Shown here piece by piece: positions 45,669-57,457 of a stretch of 64,000 nucleotides of DNA. The stretch's first letter is position 1. Each line of letters begins with the position of its first letter. The position numbers were made by a program, and so were the translations under genes. Source of the DNA: Streptomyces goshikiensis. GTDB taxonomy: Bacteria > Actinomycetota > Actinomycetes > Streptomycetales > Streptomycetaceae. The notes beneath the pieces are model-generated. The model did no database searches. It saw only the letters and a list, made by a program, of their open reading frames with translations, and had not been told where the DNA came from. The stretch is taken from NCBI RefSeq assembly GCF_014650555.1, contig NZ_BMVE01000012.1:207676-271675 (forward strand), read 5' to 3'.

Positions 45669-46493
45669 TCAGGGCGTCGGCAGCCAGCCCACCTTGCCCG
45701 CGAGCAGGGCGTACCCGCCAAAGGCGACGATGTCGAGCAGCGCGTGCGCGACGACCAGCGGCGCCACCCGGCCCCAGCGGCGGTAGGCGAGGACGAAGAC
45801 CACGCCCATCACCATGTTGCCGATGAAGCCGCCGATGCCCTGGTACAGGTGGTACGAGCCGCGCAGCGCCGAGCTGGCCAGCAGCGCGGCCATCGGGGAC
45901 CAGCCCAGCTGCCCCAGCCTGCGCAGCAGGTAGGCCAGCACGATGACCTCCTCCACCACGGCGTTCTGCAGCGCGGAGAGGATCAGCACCGGGAACTTCC
46001 ACCACACGTCCGGCAGCGCCTCCGGCACCACCGTCAGGTTGAACCCGCCGGCCCGCGCCGCCAGGTAGAACGCCAGGCCCGCGCTTCCGATCCCGGCGGC
46101 GACCAGCGCACCCCGGCCCAGGTCCCACAGCGGCCGGGTCCGGTCGAAGCCCAGCACCCGCAGTCCGGGGGCGCCCTCGCGGGTCAGCAGATGGGCCACC
46201 AGCAGCACCGGCACCAGCGCGCTCGCGATGCCGAACAGCTGCCAGGCGAGGTCCAGCCAGGGCCGGCCGGGGGCGTACGAGCCGTTGAGCGTGGCGGCCT
46301 GGTCCTTGAGGCCGCCCGGCTTGGTGAGCGAACCGATGAAGCTGATCAGCGCCGAGACGCCGCTCGCGCCCAGCGACAGCGCCAGCACGAGCAGCGTCTC
46401 GTTCCGCAGGAGCCGGCGGTCCTGCCCGCCCAGTTCCCCGGCCACCGGCTCCGACTCCGACTCCGTCCGCACGCCCGACTCCCGTCCCGCCAA
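45669..46493 (-). CDS. CPBP-family intramembrane metalloprotease
   Basis: The 274-residue protein has about seven membrane helices. The Abi/CPBP site is visible as NAVVEEVIVLAYLLRRL (EExxxR-like, Glu pair), a histidine in GSYHLYQGIGGF and a third motif in VVAHALLDIV. Such proteases may process prenylated proteins or peptides. Convergent with phzF at a 1-base distance. Confidence 0.9.
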   Translation of the reverse strand: MAGRESGVRTESESEPVAGELGGQDRRLLRNETLLVLALSLGASGVSALISFIGSLTKPGGLKDQAATLNGSYAPGRPWLDLAWQLFGIASALVPVLLVAHLLTREGAPGLRVLGFDRTRPLWDLGRGALVAAGIGSAGLAFYLAARAGGFNLTVVPEALPDVWWKFPVLILSALQNAVVEEVIVLAYLLRRLGQLGWSPMAALLASSALRGSYHLYQGIGGFIGNMVMGVVFVLAYRRWGRVAPLVVAHALLDIVAFGGYALLAGKVGWLPTP

Positions 46494-46570
46494 CCCGCGG
46501 CGCTGACCGCCCCGACCACCCCATACTGCCTCGTCGGCCGGAGAACGGGATCACCGGACGACCGGGGAAG

Positions 46571-46645
46571 GCCACGCCACACGCCACGGCACGCGCCACG
46601 CCACACGCCACGCCACACGTCACGGCACACGTCACGGCACGCGCC
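46571..46645. repeat. CACGCCACACG-type short repeats
   Basis: About seven degenerate copies of CACGCCACACG / CACGGCACACG in 75 bases, between the CPBP start and the next stop. Low complexity; no spacers. Confidence 0.7.
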
Positions 46646-46666
46646 AGGCACCCGACCCGCGCGGGC

Positions 46667-48208
46667 TCAGCGCCCCGGCACACGGCCCGCGGCGCTCACC
46701 TCCTCCTCCTCCGCGATCCCGACGGGCCAGGTGTGCACGGGGTCGCCCTTGTGCATCAGCTCGCTGTAGCGCCGGGTGGTGGCGGCCAGCGCCGCGTCCC
46801 GCTCCAGTCCGGCCGCGAGCGCCCGGTGGTACGTGCCCACCTGCCAGGTCGCCCCGTTCGCCCGCCGCCGGCACCGCTCCTCGATGATGCCGAGGTAGTG
46901 GTCCCGGTCGGCCGGCTCGATGCCCCAGGCGTCCAGCCCGGCCGCCGCCATCGGCAGCAGCTCGTCCAGTACGAGCCGGACCGCGGGCACGCTCGCCAGG
47001 CCCCCGCCCCGGCCCCGCCGCGGCCAGCGCAGCCGCGCGTCTATCCCGTACCGGCAGGCCGCGTCGAAGTTGGCCTCCGCCTCCGCGAACGGCAGCCGGG
47101 TCCACACCGGGCGCTGCTCGTCGGCCAGGGTCCGTACCAGCCCGTAGTAGAAGGCGGCGTTGGCCACCACGTCGACCACGGTGGGCCCGGCCGGCAGCAC
47201 CCGGTTCTCCACCCGCAGGTGCGGCACCCCGCCGGCGACCCCGTACACGGGCCGGTTCCACCGGTAGATCGTGCCGTTGTGCAGCACCAGCTCCTGCAGG
47301 CTCGGCACGCCGCCCTCGCCGAGCACCCGCAGCGGCTCCTCCTCGTCACAGATGGGCAGCAGGGAGGGGAAGTAGCGGACGTTCTCCGCGAAGAGCTCGT
47401 ACGCGGAGTCCACCCACCGCTCCCCGAACCAGGTCCGCGGCCGTACCCCCTGCGCCTGGAGCTCGGGCGGCCGGGTGTCGGTGGCCTGGGTGAACAACGG
47501 CGGCCGCGATTCCCGCCACAGCTCGCGCCCGAACAGGAACGGCGAGTTGGCGCCGACGGCTATCTGTACGGCGCTCACCGCCTGCGCCGCGTTCCACACG
47601 TCCGAGAACCGCGCCGGCGTCACCTGGAGGTGCAGTTGTACGGAGGTACAGGCGGCTTCCGGGACGATCGACCCGGAGCTCCAGATGAGCCGCTCGACGC
47701 CGTCGATGTCGAGGGTGAAATCCTCCCCCCGCATCATCAGGATCTGCTCGTTCAGCAGCGAATAGCGGTCCACGGCCGAAAGATTCGCGGTGACCAGGTC
47801 GGCGCGCGAGATCGTCGGCAGAATACCGATCATCACGACGCCGGCGTCGATCTCCGACGCCTGCCGGTGCGCATATGCCAAACCGGCGCTCAGTTCTTCG
47901 GCGAGCTGGTCGAATACCCGGCCGCCCAGCCGGTGCGGCAGGACGTTCACCTCCAGGTTGAACATTCCGAGTTCGGTCTGGAAATCAGGGCTCGCAATCC
48001 GCTCCAGAACCTGGGCATTCACCATGCGCGGCAAACCGTCGGCACCCGCGAGATTCAGCTCGATCTCCAGCCCCATCATGTTCTTCGGGCGATCGAACCT
48101 CTTCTCAGCCAGAAGCCGCTCCAGTCCCTCAAGGCACTCGTGAAGCTTCCTCCGATACCGTTGCCGATCGGACAGGTCGAATCCGCCTGCCACGACCTTC
48201 TCCCCCAT
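46667..48208 (-). CDS. Glutamate-cysteine ligase-like enzyme
   Basis: The 513-residue protein begins with MGEKVVAGGFD and has the glutamate-binding signature MMGLEIELNLAG (about 44-55), EVNVLP (89-94) and VQLHLQVTPARF. Actinobacterial members are annotated as glutamate-cysteine ligases or circularly related carboxylate-amine ligases. Possible roles are gamma-glutamyl amide formation or a step such as EgtA, but the other ergothioneine genes are absent. The ATG at 48208 has GAGGAGGGA upstream. Confidence 0.8.
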   Translation of the reverse strand: MGEKVVAGGFDLSDRQRYRRKLHECLEGLERLLAEKRFDRPKNMMGLEIELNLAGADGLPRMVNAQVLERIASPDFQTELGMFNLEVNVLPHRLGGRVFDQLAEELSAGLAYAHRQASEIDAGVVMIGILPTISRADLVTANLSAVDRYSLLNEQILMMRGEDFTLDIDGVERLIWSSGSIVPEAACTSVQLHLQVTPARFSDVWNAAQAVSAVQIAVGANSPFLFGRELWRESRPPLFTQATDTRPPELQAQGVRPRTWFGERWVDSAYELFAENVRYFPSLLPICDEEEPLRVLGEGGVPSLQELVLHNGTIYRWNRPVYGVAGGVPHLRVENRVLPAGPTVVDVVANAAFYYGLVRTLADEQRPVWTRLPFAEAEANFDAACRYGIDARLRWPRRGRGGGLASVPAVRLVLDELLPMAAAGLDAWGIEPADRDHYLGIIEERCRRRANGATWQVGTYHRALAAGLERDAALAATTRRYSELMHKGDPVHTWPVGIAEEEEVSAAGRVPGR

Positions 48209-48702
48209 CGAAGTGTCCCTCCTCGACTGGCCCTGGCCCTGGGCACCCAGGCGCGCGTTACGGTCGATGATGCCCCGGCGGGGTGATCGATAACTCCCGG
48301 GGGGCCTGCGTGGCGGGGAGCGCGCGCCGGTTTGGCCGACGGGCGCTACGGCACATTCACCTGGCAACTCCCTTCGCGCAAATTCCGCGTAGACATTGCC
48401 GATTCCGGATAACCGGCGCTTTCCAGCCGAGCCCCCGTCCGGTAACCTCCGAGGTCAGCGCGGGATGTTCACGCGCAACCGGCATGAAACCCCTGGCAGC
48501 GGGACCGGTAAACGCCTTGTCGGCAATAGCCGGGACAGCTAGCCGAAACATCACGTGAACACATGTCGTATAAACTCCGCAAACGAGGCAGAGAGTTGGC
48601 GCGCGGCCATTGCACCTCAGCCCCCCTCTGGCCCCAGAATGCGACAGCGCCGTCAGAACATTCCCCCGCACCACAGGTCTCCCAAGTGAGAGGCGACCCA
48701 CC
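48209..48702. other. Divergent intergenic region
   Basis: About 490 bases between two divergent genes. The stretch 48540-48600 is AT-rich relative to its surroundings and is a likely promoter area for the downstream gene. I see no conserved RNA. Confidence 0.45.
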
Positions 48703-49314
48703 ATGCCGCTGCACGTCCCTCCGGCTCCCGCGCCCGCCCTGCGCAGCGTCCTCTCGGCACTCGGTTCCCCCGCGGCCGTCAACGACGCGCACACCCCGGC
48801 CCTGCGTGCCCATCAGGGGCCCATGACCGTCGAACTCCCGCTGCCGGTGCACGTCCTCGACCGGCTGCACACCTCCCACCTGGCCGCGGGCGGCCGGCCT
48901 CCCCGCACCCGGCTCACCGGGTGGCGGTTCCTGATCCGCGGCGGCGACCGCTTCATCGCCGCCGCCGACACCCGGCTGACCCCGGAGGGCTGGGTCTTCT
49001 CGCACTTCTTCGAGGGCCCCTACGTCGCCGCCACCGAACGCGCCCTGCGCCAGGCGGAATCCCTCGGCAGCAACTTCCAGCCGAGACTTCTCTCCGTACC
49101 GGAGCTGTACATGCTGACCCTCTGGCTGCACGGGGCAGTGGGCGCCGATGCCTCCGCCGGGCTGCCCGCCGCAGCGGACCTGCTGGTTCCGCTGGCTCCC
49201 GCCCCGCCCGGGATCGCCGCGTACCGGCCGCACCCGGTGTCCGAACTCCTGCCGGTGCTCACGCACCGGCTGACCCCTCCGCTGCCCCCGGAACTGGCCG
49301 CCCCCGCCGCCTGA
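48703..49314 (+). CDS. Hypothetical Streptomyces protein
   Basis: The 203-residue protein is not recognised. It has Pro/Ala-rich ends and a more ordered centre (about 40-150) with LTGWRFLIRGGDRFIAAADT and GWVFSHFFEGPYVAATERAL, an alpha/beta pattern. There is no signal peptide. GAGAGGCGA lies upstream of the ATG at 48703. It may be a small regulatory or envelope protein. Confidence 0.7.
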   Translation: MPLHVPPAPAPALRSVLSALGSPAAVNDAHTPALRAHQGPMTVELPLPVHVLDRLHTSHLAAGGRPPRTRLTGWRFLIRGGDRFIAAADTRLTPEGWVFSHFFEGPYVAATERALRQAESLGSNFQPRLLSVPELYMLTLWLHGAVGADASAGLPAAADLLVPLAPAPPGIAAYRPHPVSELLPVLTHRLTPPLPPELAAPAA

Positions 49315-49525
49315 CCACCCCTTCCACCCGGACGGCCCATTCGGCCTAGCCCACTCGGGCCCCCGGCGAACCACCCGAAATGACAGGGGAGTTGACTTGA
49401 ACCGCCCGCACGGGTGATGCGTCATCACTGTATGAGGACAGCTACCGGGAAATCCCTCCGGACGCAGTGCCGTAGGGCAACACTGGGACCCTGACCGAAC
49501 CGAGACAGTGATACGGGGGGCGGCC

Positions 49526-49789
49526 ATGAACAAGGCTTCGAGCCGCAGCAGCCAGACCACACCGCAGCGAAAGAACGCATCCATGTGCAAGCACCAGCCA
49601 GCGTGCCCGTCAGCCGACTCCGCCGACCGGGAGGCCGCGCACCCCGTGGCCAATCACCCGGAACAGGGCTGGAGCCTGCTGTGCAATGGTGTCCTGCTCT
49701 TCGAGGACACCGGTGAGCTGCTGCCGGACGGCCAGATCATCGCCCCGCACCGCCCGCTCGCGGCGGCGCAGGTGGCGAAGGCGGCCTAG
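49526..49789 (+). CDS. DUF5999 small protein
   Basis: The 87-residue product contains the DUF5999 core MCKHQPACPSADSADREAA followed by GWSLLCNGVLLFEDTGELLP. These small actinobacterial proteins have conserved cysteines that could bind metal. The ATG at 49526 has GGGGGGCGG upstream; the conserved core starts at 49583, which is also a possible start. Confidence 0.87.
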   Translation: MNKASSRSSQTTPQRKNASMCKHQPACPSADSADREAAHPVANHPEQGWSLLCNGVLLFEDTGELLPDGQIIAPHRPLAAAQVAKAA

Positions 49790-49819
49790 CCGACGACAGC
49801 CCACCGCGTTCGTGTACGG

Positions 49820-49864
49820 CGAAGGGGCCGGCCCCGGAGCTGAGCTCCAGGACCGGCCCCTTCG
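49820..49864. terminator. Bidirectional hairpin between DUF5999 and gcvP
   Basis: Arms CGAAGGGGCCGG (49820-49831) and its complement (49853-49864) enclose a 21-base region that itself contains GGAGCTGAGCTCC. Confidence 0.82.
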
Positions 49865-49901
49865 TCACGCCTCGGACTCACCCGCTCGGCGAGCCCTCGG
49901 C

Positions 49902-52787
<2,886 letters not shown>

Positions 52788-52857
52788 GTACGGAGGCCTC
52801 CTGGTCGTACGACCTGCGAGGGGCACCACGGCGCGGGCACCCGGACGGCCTCCCCCT

Positions 52858-53080
52858 CTGTCATCTGCACCTGAGAGCTTCGCCGGTCCTGTCGGGGGTC
52901 GCCCTTGAGGTCCGACTTTCACCGTCGGTGAGGAGCGGCACCGGCATCGTGCGCCCGGTACCCGCCCCTGCTTTCCAGAGTGGCCTCACCACGTGCGGTA
53001 CGTATGCCTGAGAGATTCCGGGGAGGATTTGCTCCTTCGGCGCCTCCGTCGAACTCACTCGGAGGACTCTCCCGCACAGG
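52858..53080 (-). promoter_or_regulatory. Tandem glycine riboswitch
   Basis: On the minus strand the first aptamer starts GCGGGAGAGTCC and contains GCGCCGAAGGAGCAA and CCCCGGAATCTCTCAGGCA. The second, starting near CCACTCTGGAAAGC, ends GCGACCCCCGACAGG...GAAGCTCTCAGGT. The conserved elements and order match the gcvT-class glycine riboswitch. It sits 70 bases from the gcvP start. Expected effect: glycine binding switches expression on. Confidence 0.9.
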
Positions 53081-53230
53081 GTCGACAGCCGCCACCCAGC
53101 CTACCAGCGAGGGTCTGGGGGCTCCCTCAAGTGGCTCTCTTCTCCGATATGCACTTTTGTAGTCGGTACGGATGAGTTGCGACGAGTGCGACGAGTGCGC
53201 CCGAGTGCGACCAGAAGGAGGGACGGGACC

Positions 53231-53626
53231 GTGCAGACCGACATCGATCCGCGCAGCCTGATCGGCCGCAAGGCGTTCGACCGTAACGGCACCAAGATCG
53301 GCACCATCGACGAGGTGTACCTCGACGACGCCACGGGCGTCCCCGAGTGGGCCGCCGTCCGGACGGGCCTGTTCAGCCGGGACGCGTTCGTGCCCCTGGA
53401 GCCGAGCGAGATGGTCGGGGACACCCTGCGGGTGCCCTTCGAGCGCTCCCTCATCAGGGACGCCCCCGATTTCGGGGTCGGCCGCCACCTCTCTCCCGAG
53501 CAGGAGCTTCAGCTCTACCACCACTACGGCCTGGACGTGGCCCTGCCGAGCGACTTCCGCCGGTCTCTGCCGCCGGCCCCCGGCTCCGACCGCGACTTCG
53601 GCCGCCTGGCGGGCGACGACGGCTGA
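53231..53626 (+). CDS. PRC-barrel domain protein
   Basis: The 131-residue protein starts with a GTG preceded by AGGAGG. A PRC-barrel covers about residues 8-80 (LIGRKAFDRNGTKIGTIDEV, VPEWAAVRTGLF). PRC-barrel proteins bind RNA or membrane partners. Single gene, divergent from the gcvP leader and convergent with dinB. Confidence 0.9.
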   Translation: MQTDIDPRSLIGRKAFDRNGTKIGTIDEVYLDDATGVPEWAAVRTGLFSRDAFVPLEPSEMVGDTLRVPFERSLIRDAPDFGVGRHLSPEQELQLYHHYGLDVALPSDFRRSLPPAPGSDRDFGRLAGDDG

Positions 53627-53627
53627 C

Positions 53628-55205
53628 TCACCCGGCTGCCGCCGCCGGCCCGTCCCCCACCAGCGGCAGCGGATCGGAAGGCGCCAGCTCCGGGTCGTCC
53701 ACCCGGAACGTACGCACCCGTCCCGGGCCGGACCCGGGCCGCTCGAACCGCACGGTCACCCGCCCCACCCCGCTCCCCTGCACCCAGCCCGCCCCGTACA
53801 CGGCATGCCGCACATCGCTCCCCGCCCCCCACCGCCTCCCCACCCCGACCCCCTCACCGGGGGCCCCGTCTGCCCCCTGCACCTCGGCAGCCGCAGCGGA
53901 TCCGTCAGCGCCGGCACTCACCTGTGCCCCACCCACGCCCCCGACGGGGTCCAGACCGGCCCCAGACGCCCCGAGAGCCCCGGGCGCCCCAACAACCCCG
54001 GCAGGCCCGTCCAAGCCCCCCTCCACGGCCCCGTCAGCACCGGCGGGGTCCGTGGTGGTGTCCGGGCCGGCCGCGTCCGGGCCGGCGGGCTCCAGACCGG
54101 CGGGGTCCGAACCCGCCTCCTCCCCCTCGGCGGCCAGCGCGAAGGCGAAGAGGTCCTCCTGCGTGTAGTCCGCGAGCCCCGACACCCCCACGCCCAGCAG
54201 CCGCACCCCGCCCGTGGTGTCCACCGACTCCAGCAGCCGCGCCGCCGCCTCCCGCACCACCGCGACGTCGTCGGTCGGCCCCCGCAGCGTCTCGGACCGG
54301 GTCAGCGTCGAGAAGTCGTACCGCCGCACCTTGAGCACGATCGTGCGCCCCGAGTGCCCGGAGTCCCGCAGCCGCCCCACGCACCGGTCCGCGAGCCGCT
54401 GCACCTCGTACCGGATCCGGACCCGGTCGTGCAGGTCCACGTCGAAGGTGTCCTCCACGGACACCGACTTCGTGTCCCGCTCCGCGACGACCGGCCGGTC
54501 GTCCAGCCCCAGCGCCATCCGGTGCAGGCCCACCCCGTGCGACCGACCCAGCATCCGGACCAGCTCGTCCTCGCCGGCCTCGGCCAGCTCCCCCACCGTG
54601 GTGATCCCGGCCCGCCGCAGGTGCTGCCCGGTCACCGGCCCCACCCCGGGCAGGGTCCGGACGGACATCGGCGCGAGCAGCTCCCGCTCGGTGCCCGGCT
54701 CGATCAGCAGCAGCCCGGCCGGCTTGGCCTCCTCGGAGGCCACCTTGGCCAGCATCTTGGACCCCGCGAGCCCCACGGACCCGCTGAGCCCCGTCGCGGC
54801 CCGGATGTCGGCCCGCAGCCGCTCCCCCGCGGCCCGGGCCGCCGCCGAGTCGAAGGCGACCCCGCCGGCCTCCAAGTCCACGAACGCCTCGTCCAGGCTG
54901 AGGGGCTCCACCAGCGGGGACAGCTCGCGCAGCAGCCCCATGACGATCTCGCTGACCGCCTGGTACAGCCGGAAGCGGGGAATGAGGTAGGCGCCGTTCG
55001 GGCAGAGCCGCCGCGCCTGGGCCATCGGCATCGCCGAATGCACCCCGAACCGCCTGGCCTCGTACGAGGCGGTGGCGACGACCCCGCGCGGACCGAGCCC
55101 GCCGACGATCACGGCCTTGCCGCGCAGGCTCGGCTTCGACGCCTGCTCCACGGAGGCGTAGAAGGCGTCCATGTCCAGATGCAGGATGGTCGGCGCGGCT
55201 CTCAC
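53628..55205 (-). CDS. dinB: DNA polymerase IV (Y-family)
   Basis: The 525-residue enzyme has the Y-family palm: LHLDMDAFYASVEQ (first Asp cluster), SLDEAFVDLE (catalytic Asp-Glu) and LPGVGPVTGQHLRRAG in the thumb. It bypasses lesions during replication. A Gly/Ala/Pro-rich insert (about 385-480) follows the little-finger domain and the C-terminus FRVDDPELAPSDPLPL is unusual for this family. Confidence 0.94.
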   Translation of the reverse strand: MRAAPTILHLDMDAFYASVEQASKPSLRGKAVIVGGLGPRGVVATASYEARRFGVHSAMPMAQARRLCPNGAYLIPRFRLYQAVSEIVMGLLRELSPLVEPLSLDEAFVDLEAGGVAFDSAAARAAGERLRADIRAATGLSGSVGLAGSKMLAKVASEEAKPAGLLLIEPGTERELLAPMSVRTLPGVGPVTGQHLRRAGITTVGELAEAGEDELVRMLGRSHGVGLHRMALGLDDRPVVAERDTKSVSVEDTFDVDLHDRVRIRYEVQRLADRCVGRLRDSGHSGRTIVLKVRRYDFSTLTRSETLRGPTDDVAVVREAAARLLESVDTTGGVRLLGVGVSGLADYTQEDLFAFALAAEGEEAGSDPAGLEPAGPDAAGPDTTTDPAGADGAVEGGLDGPAGVVGAPGALGASGAGLDPVGGVGGAQVSAGADGSAAAAEVQGADGAPGEGVGVGRRWGAGSDVRHAVYGAGWVQGSGVGRVTVRFERPGSGPGRVRTFRVDDPELAPSDPLPLVGDGPAAAAG

Positions 55206-55261
55206 CCCACCGATGCTGCCCTACGCCTCTGACAACGGCGGGAGCAGCACGGCAGGGCTGC

Positions 55262-55897
55262 CTAGACGGCCCGGTTGCGCCGGGCGGCGAGCTCGTCGGC
55301 CGGGTTGTGCCCGACCACCGTCTCCCCGGTGTCGACGCGCTCCCCGTGCAGCTGGGACAGCGCCTTCTCGACGTCGCGCCAGACCACGCCGACGGCGATC
55401 CCGAAGATGCCCTGGCCTCCCTGGAGCAGGCTGACCACCTGGTCGGAAGAGGTGCACTCGTACACGGTGGCGCCGTCGCTCATCAGCGTCATGCGCTCAA
55501 GGTCGGCGAAGTCGCGGTCGTGCAGGTGCTGCACGGCGGTGCGGATGTTCTGCAGCGCCACCCCGGTGTCCAGGAAGCGCTTGACGATCTTCAGGACGAC
55601 GACGTCCCGGAAGCTGTACAGCCGCTGCGTGCCCGAGCCGTACGCCGGGCGCACGCTCGGCTCCACCAGCCCGGTCCGCGCCCAGTAGTCGAGCTGCCGG
55701 TAGGTGATACCGGCCGCGGCGCACGCCGTGGGTCCCCGGTAGCCGACCTGCTCGGGTGCCGGTTCGCCGCCCGCCGCAGCCACTGGCGTCGACTCCGGCT
55801 GACGGCGCGCCGCGCCCGCACCGCCGCGCAGCGGGTACGGCCCAGCCTCACTCCGTACGGGGATGCCCCCGGTCGTACCGTCGCCCGTGATCCTCAC
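55262..55897 (-). CDS. MerR-family regulator of the garA/ftsR locus (Rv1830-like)
   Basis: The 211-residue protein has an N-terminal tail of about 55 residues, then a MerR winged helix: AAGITYRQLDYWARTGLVEP and GSGTQRLYSFRDVVVLKIVK. A C-terminal effector-like domain follows. By gene order it matches M. tuberculosis Rv1830 (McdR/ResR). The GTG at 55897 has GGAGGG five bases upstream; 55924 is an alternative. It is the last of the block. Confidence 0.9.
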   Translation of the reverse strand: MRITGDGTTGGIPVRSEAGPYPLRGGAGAARRQPESTPVAAAGGEPAPEQVGYRGPTACAAAGITYRQLDYWARTGLVEPSVRPAYGSGTQRLYSFRDVVVLKIVKRFLDTGVALQNIRTAVQHLHDRDFADLERMTLMSDGATVYECTSSDQVVSLLQGGQGIFGIAVGVVWRDVEKALSQLHGERVDTGETVVGHNPADELAARRNRAV

Positions 55898-56088
55898 GCC
55901 GACCCTCCGTCCTTGACCTGCCACCTTGAAGGTAGGCAGTCACCAGGGGTGCGTCAACGATCGCCACACTCGGCACGCCGAGTGATAATCACCCTGAGAG
56001 TGGTTTCACGTGCCCCTTATCGGGGAAAGGCTACTCGAATGGGCTTGTTGTCCACGGGTGGACAGCGCGGTCGGCGCGGCCGCCGCGC

Positions 56089-56562
56089 TCACTGCGGCCC
56101 GGTGCCGAAGTCCTCGGGCGAGATCTGGTCGAGGAACTCGCGGAACTTCTCCACCTCGTCCTCCTGCTCGTCCGGAATGGCGATGCCGGCGTCATCCAGC
56201 ACGCCGTCACTGCCGTAGATCGGCGTCCCCGTGCGCAGGGCCAGCGCTATGGCATCGGAAGGCCGCGCGCTCACCTCGACCCCGCTGGCGAAGACAAGCT
56301 CCGCGTAGAAGACGCCCTCCCGCAGATCCGTGATGCGGACCTCGGTGAGCTCCTCGCCGACCGCCTCCAGCACGTCCTTGAACAGGTCGTGCGTCAGCGG
56401 CCGGGCAGGGGCCATGCCCTGCTGCGCGAAGGCAATGGCGGTCGCCTCCCCTGGTCCGATCCAGATGGGGAGGTACCGGTCGCCTCCCACTTCACGCAGG
56501 AGCACGATCGGTTGGTTGGAGGGCATTTCCACCCGGACACCCACAACGTCGAGCTCGTTCAC
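56089..56562 (-). CDS. Bifunctional nuclease family protein (DUF151)
   Basis: The 157-residue protein matches DUF151: VGVRVEMPSNQPIVLLREVGG at the start (LREVGG core) and SARPSDAIALALRTGTPIY. Members have been reported to act on DNA and RNA, but the role is not settled. It lies between two MerR genes as in mycobacteria (Rv1829). Confidence 0.92.
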   Translation of the reverse strand: MNELDVVGVRVEMPSNQPIVLLREVGGDRYLPIWIGPGEATAIAFAQQGMAPARPLTHDLFKDVLEAVGEELTEVRITDLREGVFYAELVFASGVEVSARPSDAIALALRTGTPIYGSDGVLDDAGIAIPDEQEDEVEKFREFLDQISPEDFGTGPQ

Positions 56563-56636
56563 ACAGCAACCCTAGGACCTGCCCGGCCGGTTTGGGTAGT
56601 CGGGCCCGCATCGGACCCTTCCCGGACGCCCCGAGA

Positions 56637-57410
56637 TCAGGACAGCCGGACCCCGAGAGCCGTCTGCACCAAGGCCTCGTGGAGCCGTACGGACAGTCCC
56701 GCGAGTTCTTTCAGGGTGGCCTCGGCATGCGCCCTGGTCTGCGGGTTGCGGTGGCGGCGCAGGGGTGCAACGACCTGCTCCACCAGGCCCGCCTCGCGGT
56801 CCGCGGCGGCCTTCATCGCCCGCAGGTGGCGCGGCTCCAGCCCGAAACGGCCCAGATCCGCGATCAGCCGGGCCACGGTGACCGCCTCCGCGTCGAATCC
56901 GCCGCCGGGTGCCTCGCCCAGCAGCCCGTACGACTCCCACTCCACCAGCTGGGTCTCGTCCACGTCGGCGGCGGCGAGCAGCTCTCCGCGCCCCACCCGG
57001 GCCGCTGCGGGCCGCTCCCGGCCCACCTCCCCGTACACGGCGGAAGGGCTGCCCGGGTCCACGGTGTCCGCGTGCGCGGTGGGCGCGGGGATACGGACCT
57101 GCTCGCCCCGGGCCAGCGCGTCGAGCTGCTCCCGGATGACCTTCAGCGGCAGGTAGTGGTCGCGCTGCAACCTCAGGATGCGGGCCAGCCGCTCCACGTC
57201 GTCCGTGCTGAACTTGCGGTATCCGGAAGGTGTGCGCCGGGGCTCGACGAGCCCCTCCGCCTCCAGGAAACGGATCTTGGAGATCGTGACTTCGGGGAAC
57301 TCGTCGCGCAGCGTGGCCAGCACCGTGCCGATGCTCACCAGCCGCCCGGCCGAGCCGGAGGTACCGGCGGTGCCACTCGTCGGGGCACCGCCGGGCGGGG
57401 TACGCAGCAT
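56637..57410 (-). CDS. ftsR: MerR-family cell-division regulator FtsR
   Basis: The 257-residue protein has a Gly/Ser/Thr-rich N-terminus, then a MerR helix-turn-helix (ISKIRFLEAEGLVEPRR, SGYRKFSTDDVERLARIL) and a C-terminal regulatory domain. In actinobacteria FtsR (Rv1828) activates ftsZ. Gene order next to garA supports this. GGAAGG precedes the ATG. Confidence 0.88.
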   Translation of the reverse strand: MLRTPPGGAPTSGTAGTSGSAGRLVSIGTVLATLRDEFPEVTISKIRFLEAEGLVEPRRTPSGYRKFSTDDVERLARILRLQRDHYLPLKVIREQLDALARGEQVRIPAPTAHADTVDPGSPSAVYGEVGRERPAAARVGRGELLAAADVDETQLVEWESYGLLGEAPGGGFDAEAVTVARLIADLGRFGLEPRHLRAMKAAADREAGLVEQVVAPLRRHRNPQTRAHAEATLKELAGLSVRLHEALVQTALGVRLS

Positions 57411-57431
57411 GGGACCTTCCCTCTGGGGGTA

Positions 57432-57454
57432 ACCCCCGGACGGAGTCCGGGGGT
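57432..57454 (-). terminator. Hairpin after garA
   Basis: Perfect 10-bp arms (ACCCCCGGAC and complement) with a 3-base loop lie in the 47-base gap between garA and ftsR. Confidence 0.7.
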
Positions 57455-57457
57455 GGG

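Noticed and set aside
46571..46645. CRISPR-like or iteron array
   Set aside because: Short degenerate GC-rich repeats with no constant spacing and no replication gene.
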